A DNA stretch of 7,979 bases from an uncultured Eubacteriales bacterium. GTDB taxonomy: Bacteria > Bacillota > Clostridia > Oscillospirales > Oscillospiraceae. The translations under genes were made by a program, and so were the position numbers. This document shows positions 4,963 to 7,979 of this stretch, piece by piece (the stretch's first letter is position 1; every line of letters starts with the position of its first letter). Where the stretch lies: positions 1 to 7,979 of the forward strand of contig URVR01000074.1 in NCBI GenBank assembly GCA_900551355.1. Direction: 5' to 3'. Under the pieces are notes generated by a model. That model made no database searches. It saw only the letters and a list, made by a program, of their open reading frames with translations, and was not told the DNA's origin.

Positions 4963-6703
4963 TCCCCGCCTGACCGCCAGACTGCTGAGCGCCTGCCCGC
5001 CCGACGACGCGCAGCGCGCCAGACTGGAGGAAGTGCTGGCGAAGAAGTACGGCCGGCCGGTGGAGCTTTCGTGGCAGGAGGATAAGACCGCGTCCGGCGG
5101 CTTCCGCATCGAGATCGGCTCCGAGGTCATCGACTGGACGGCGGAGGGCCGCCTGAGCCAGCTGAAGGAGCGCCTTGCCGCCCTGAAGGCCGGCGGCCAG
5201 TCCGTGATCCCTCTGATCCGCGACACCGTCCGGGACTGGGTGCCCGAGGTCTGCGCCCGCGAGGTGGGCAGCGTCCTGTCCGTGGCGGACGGCATCGCCT
5301 ATGTGGGCGGTCTGGAGGACGCGGCCTACGGCGAGATCCTGCTCTTTGAGGGCGGCATCCGGGGCATGGTGCAGGAGCTGCGGGGCCACCGCATCGGCTG
5401 CATCCTGTTCGGCCGTGTGGAGGAGGTCAGCGAGGGCAGTGCCGTGTACCGCACCGGCAGGACTGCCGGCATCGGCGTGTCCGACGCCATGATCGGCCGC
5501 GTGGTGGACGCGCTGGGCGCGCCCATCGACGACTGCGGCGACATCCCCGCCGACGACTACCGCATGATCGAAAGCCCGGCGCCCGGCATCATCGACCGTC
5601 AGCCGGTGAATACCCCCATGCAGACGGGCATCCTGTCCATCGACTCCATGTTCCCCATCGGCCGGGGCCAGCGTGAGCTGATCATCGGCGACCGCCAGAC
5701 CGGCAAGACGTCCATCGCCATCGACACCATCCTGAACCAGAAGGGCAAGGATATGGTGTGCATCTATGTGGCCATCGGCCAGAAGGCCAGCTCCGTGGCG
5801 CAGATCGCGGAGATGCTGCGCAAGCACGACGCCATGGCCTATACCATCATCGTCTGCGCCAGCGCCGGTGAGTCCGCCTCCATGCAGTACATCGCGCCCT
5901 ATGCCGGCGCGTCCATCGGCGAGTATTTCATGAACAAGGGCCGCGACGTGCTCATCGTCTACGACGATCTTTCCAAGCACGCCATCGCCTACCGCGCATT
6001 GAGCCTGCTGCTGGGACGCTCTCCCGGCCGTGAGGCCTACCCCGGCGACGTGTTCTATCTGCACTCCCGCCTGCTGGAGCGTGCCGCCCGTCTCAGCGAC
6101 GAGCGCGGCGGCGGCAGCATGACCGCCCTGCCCATCGTGGAGACCCAGGCCGGCGACGTGTCCGCCTACATCCCCACCAACATCATCTCCATCACCGACG
6201 GCCAGATCTTCCTGGAGAGCAGCCTGTTCTTCTCCGGTCACCGTCCCGCCGTGAACGTGGGCCTTTCCGTGTCCCGTGTGGGCGGCGCGGCCCAGACCAA
6301 GGCCATGAAGAAGGCGGTCGGCACCCTGCGTCTCGATCTGGCCCAGTACCGCGAGATGGAGGTCTTTACCCAGTTCTCCAGCGACCTGGACGAGGACACC
6401 AAGAACCAGCTGGCCTACGGCCAGAGCCTGATGTACATCCTGCGTCAGGGCCGGTGCAGCCCGCTCAGTCAGGCCCAGCAGATCGTCACGCTGGTGACGG
6501 CCATGGCCCGCATCTATCAGCAGGTGCCGGTGGCCCAGGTCTGCCAGCTCCGGGACTTCATCCTGGGCGAGTTTGCCGCCGGACGGCCCCAGCTCATGCA
6601 GGAGCTGGAGCAGGGCGCGGCGCTGACCGACGAGGTGCGCGGCCAGATCGTGGACTTTGCAAAGACCGCGCTGGAGAAGTTCCGGCGCGCAGGCGGGCGG
6701 TGA
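4949..6703 (+). CDS. atpA: ATP synthase F1 alpha subunit with fused delta C-terminal domain
   Basis: A 584-residue protein joining two subunits. Residues 1 to about 80 match the C-terminal domain of delta (atpH): helix ARLEEVLAKKYGR, then V-E-L, the G50-G51-F52-R-I-E-I-G strand and V-I-D62, then GRLSQL, aligning with roughly E. coli delta 108-177. The delta N-terminal domain, which normally binds the alpha N-termini, is absent. From about residue 85 it is a normal alpha subunit. L89-I90 align with E. coli alpha L11-I12, G107 with G29 and P-loop K253 with K175, all at the same offset of 78. The P-loop is GDRQTGKT (247-254), VYDDLSKHA and PGREAYPGD follow, and the arginine finger of SVSRVGG is R443. 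Alpha alternates with beta and binds nucleotide at non-catalytic sites. The gene starts inside atpF, with a strong Shine-Dalgarno, and ends 4 nt before atpG. No stop, frameshift or compositional break occurs at the junction, so a true fusion is favoured over an assembly error. Confidence 0.93.
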   Translation: MSTNDPRLTARLLSACPPDDAQRARLEEVLAKKYGRPVELSWQEDKTASGGFRIEIGSEVIDWTAEGRLSQLKERLAALKAGGQSVIPLIRDTVRDWVPEVCAREVGSVLSVADGIAYVGGLEDAAYGEILLFEGGIRGMVQELRGHRIGCILFGRVEEVSEGSAVYRTGRTAGIGVSDAMIGRVVDALGAPIDDCGDIPADDYRMIESPAPGIIDRQPVNTPMQTGILSIDSMFPIGRGQRELIIGDRQTGKTSIAIDTILNQKGKDMVCIYVAIGQKASSVAQIAEMLRKHDAMAYTIIVCASAGESASMQYIAPYAGASIGEYFMNKGRDVLIVYDDLSKHAIAYRALSLLLGRSPGREAYPGDVFYLHSRLLERAARLSDERGGGSMTALPIVETQAGDVSAYIPTNIISITDGQIFLESSLFFSGHRPAVNVGLSVSRVGGAAQTKAMKKAVGTLRLDLAQYREMEVFTQFSSDLDEDTKNQLAYGQSLMYILRQGRCSPLSQAQQIVTLVTAMARIYQQVPVAQVCQLRDFILGEFAAGRPQLMQELEQGAALTDEVRGQIVDFAKTALEKFRRAGGR

Positions 6704-6707
6704 GGCC

Positions 6708-7610
6708 ATGGCCAGCACAAGTGAGATCCGCCGCCGCATCGGAAGCGTCCGGCAGACCCAGAAGATCACCCATGCCATGTACCTCATCTCTCAGGCCAAG
6801 CTGCGCAAGGCCAAGCAGGACCTGAGCAATACCCGCCCCTATTTCGACGCTCTGCAGACGGAGATCGGCCGCGTGTTCAATGCCGACAGCAGCATCGACA
6901 GTCGCTACCTGATGCCGGAGGATCCCCACGCAAAGCCGCTGCCCGGCGTGGCCGCCTGCCTGCTGATCACGGCGGATAAGGGCCTGGCCGGCGCCTATAA
7001 CCAGAACGCCATCCGTCAGGCCCAGCAGTTCCTGTCCGCCAACGAGGGCGCGGTGCTGTATGTGGTGGGCGAGTACGGCCGCCGCTGGTTCAGTCAGCGG
7101 GGCATCCCCATCGAAAAGAGCTTTCTCTACACCGCCCAGAACCCCACGCTGCGGCGCGCCCGCCAGATCGGTGAGCTGCTGCTGGAGCGGTACGACGCCG
7201 GTGCCATCAACGCCGTACACGTCATTTACACGGATATGAAAAACGGACTGGAGGCCACGGTGCGTCAGGCGCAGCTGCTGCCCCTGCACCGGGAGCGGTT
7301 CTCCGCCGCGGCGGCACATACCGCCGGCGGCCCCGTGTTCGAGTTCATCCCCAGCCCCGCCGCCGTGCTGGACAACGCGGTGCGCAGCTGCCTTACCGGC
7401 TTCATTTACAGCGCGCTGGTGGACAGCTTCTGCAGTGAGCAGTCCGCCCGCATGACCGCCATGAACGCGGCGGATCAGAACGCGGAGGAGCTGCTGAAGG
7501 ATCTGTCCGTGCAGTACAACCGGGCGCGTCAGGCCGCCATCACCCAGGAGATCACCGAGGTCTCCGCCGGTGAGCGCGCCCAGCGCAGCAAGAAAGAAAA
7601 GGAGGGCTGA
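6708..7610 (+). CDS. atpG: ATP synthase F1 gamma subunit
   Basis: Gamma, 300 residues, is the central rotor shaft that drives conformational change in the beta subunits. The N-terminus (MASTSEIRRRI, then TQKITHAMY and AKLRKA) is the first half of the antiparallel coiled coil. CLLITADKGLAGAYN at about residues 84-98 is the central Rossmann-like domain motif. The C-terminal helix ends with the conserved YNRARQAAITQEITE block. ATG 6708 is chosen because it gives the canonical M-A-S start and lies 4 nt after the alpha stop. The open frame extends upstream to an ATG at 6657 that overlaps alpha and adds non-homologous residues. Its own Shine-Dalgarno is weak, so translation is probably coupled to alpha. 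The last residues (RSKKEKEG) form a short charged extension. Confidence 0.96.
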   Translation: MASTSEIRRRIGSVRQTQKITHAMYLISQAKLRKAKQDLSNTRPYFDALQTEIGRVFNADSSIDSRYLMPEDPHAKPLPGVAACLLITADKGLAGAYNQNAIRQAQQFLSANEGAVLYVVGEYGRRWFSQRGIPIEKSFLYTAQNPTLRRARQIGELLLERYDAGAINAVHVIYTDMKNGLEATVRQAQLLPLHRERFSAAAAHTAGGPVFEFIPSPAAVLDNAVRSCLTGFIYSALVDSFCSEQSARMTAMNAADQNAEELLKDLSVQYNRARQAAITQEITEVSAGERAQRSKKEKEG

Positions 7611-7615
7611 CCTCA

Positions 7616-7954
7616 ATGAAACAAGGAACCATCACGGGCATTTCCGGCCCCGTGATCGACGTATGCTTCCCGGAGGGGAGCCTGCCCGCCATCAATGAGG
7701 CGCTGACCGTGGAGGCAAACGGCACGCGCTACACCATGGAGGTGGAGCAGCATCTGGAAAACAAGACGGTGCGCTGCGTCATGATGGCTGGCAGCGACGG
7801 CCTCAGCCGGGGCCTGACCGTTACCGCTACCGGCCGCGGCATCGCCGTGCCTGTGGGCGAGGCCACGCTGGGCCGCATGTTCAACGTGCTGGGTGACCCC
7901 ATCGACGGCGAGGCGCCTGTCAGCGCCGATGCGCCCCGCTGGGAGATCCACCGC
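7616..7954 (+). CDS. atpD: ATP synthase F1 beta subunit, 3'-truncated
   Basis: The first 113 residues of the catalytic beta subunit. It begins with the N-terminal beta-barrel domain (GTITGISGPVIDVCFPEG, then LPAINEAL) and continues through the conserved VPVGEATLGRMFNVLGDPID segment (about 82-101). It is cut at the WEIHR motif, well before the P-loop, by adapter sequence. The open frame appears to continue as L-S-L-I-H-I and stop, but those residues are translated adapter. Shine-Dalgarno AAGGAGG at 7599-7605 in the end of atpG, 10 nt before the ATG, supports the start. The rest of beta and presumably epsilon (atpC) would follow in the genome. Confidence 0.96.
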
Positions 7955-7979
7955 CTGTCTCTTATACACATCTGACGCT
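7955..7979 (-). other. Nextera Tn5 mosaic end and Read 1 adapter, not genomic
   Basis: Bases 7955-7973 are the reverse complement of the 19-bp Tn5 mosaic end (CTGTCTCTTATACACATCT). GACGCT at 7974-7979 matches the beginning of the reverse-complemented Nextera Read 1 overhang. Together with the Read 2 adapter at the other end, this marks both contig ends as library artefacts. It creates a false C-terminus on atpD and the well-known artefact peptides SLIHI and MYKRQ on the two strands. Confidence 0.98.

Noticed and set aside
3979..5295. 438-codon open frame on the - strand across atpE and atpF
   Set aside because: Same reason: it mirrors the codon structure of genuine + strand genes and has no promoter or ribosome-binding site of its own.
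5204..6703. Separate alpha subunit starting at the GTG at 5204
   Set aside because: It has no properly spaced Shine-Dalgarno, whereas the ATG at 4949 has a strong one. The delta-like segment is continuous and conserved in pattern, so the long form is the primary product.
4574..6787. 737-codon open frame on the - strand across atpF, alpha and atpG
   Set aside because: It is an antisense shadow of conserved ATP synthase genes, with a repetitive composition and no recognisable domain.
7613..7969. Apparent - strand protein beginning M-Y-K-R-Q
   Set aside because: The start codon lies in the adapter, and the remainder is antisense to atpD.

Overview
The window is a complete assembled fragment of a GC-rich bacterial genome, strongly biased to G/C at third codon positions. 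It is flanked on both sides by Illumina Nextera (Tn5 tagmentation) adapter sequence, so genuine genomic DNA runs only from about 47 to 7954. Every supported gene is on the + strand. Gene content and protein style suggest a GC-rich Clostridia member of the Oscillospiraceae/Ruminococcaceae type, as found in gut metagenomes. The clues are strong Shine-Dalgarno sites, a clostridial-type YgiQ, a phosphatase-acetyltransferase fusion and an ATP synthase c subunit with a signal peptide. This placement is inference; no rRNA or other taxonomic marker is present.

Region 1 (47-2961) is the end of one transcription unit. It holds a 5'-truncated histidine phosphatase fused to a GNAT acetyltransferase domain, then a complete YgiQ-type radical SAM protein 13 bases downstream. 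A textbook intrinsic terminator (10-bp perfect stem, six T's) closes it.

Region 2 (2962-3208) is intergenic. It contains a small dyad, a good sigma-A promoter (TTGTGT, 17 bp, TATAAT) and a leader of about 138 nt before atpB. The leader has two interlocking stems that could form a pseudoknot, and a five-codon mini-ORF with a strong Shine-Dalgarno.

Region 3 (3209-7954) is the F1Fo ATP synthase operon in the order a (atpB), c (atpE), b (atpF), alpha (atpA), gamma (atpG), beta (atpD, cut off by the contig end). No separate delta gene (atpH) exists. Where atpH would lie, the alpha gene carries an extra 78 or so N-terminal residues that match the C-terminal, b-binding domain of delta and run almost without linker into an otherwise normal alpha. 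The delta N-terminal domain is missing from the operon. The mature enzyme would therefore have its stator connection built into alpha, of which there are three copies per F1. This delta-alpha fusion is the main discovery candidate. Secondary oddities are the signal-peptide-bearing c subunit, a mixed set of ion-binding residues in c, and replacement of the usual Asn after the essential Arg in subunit a.
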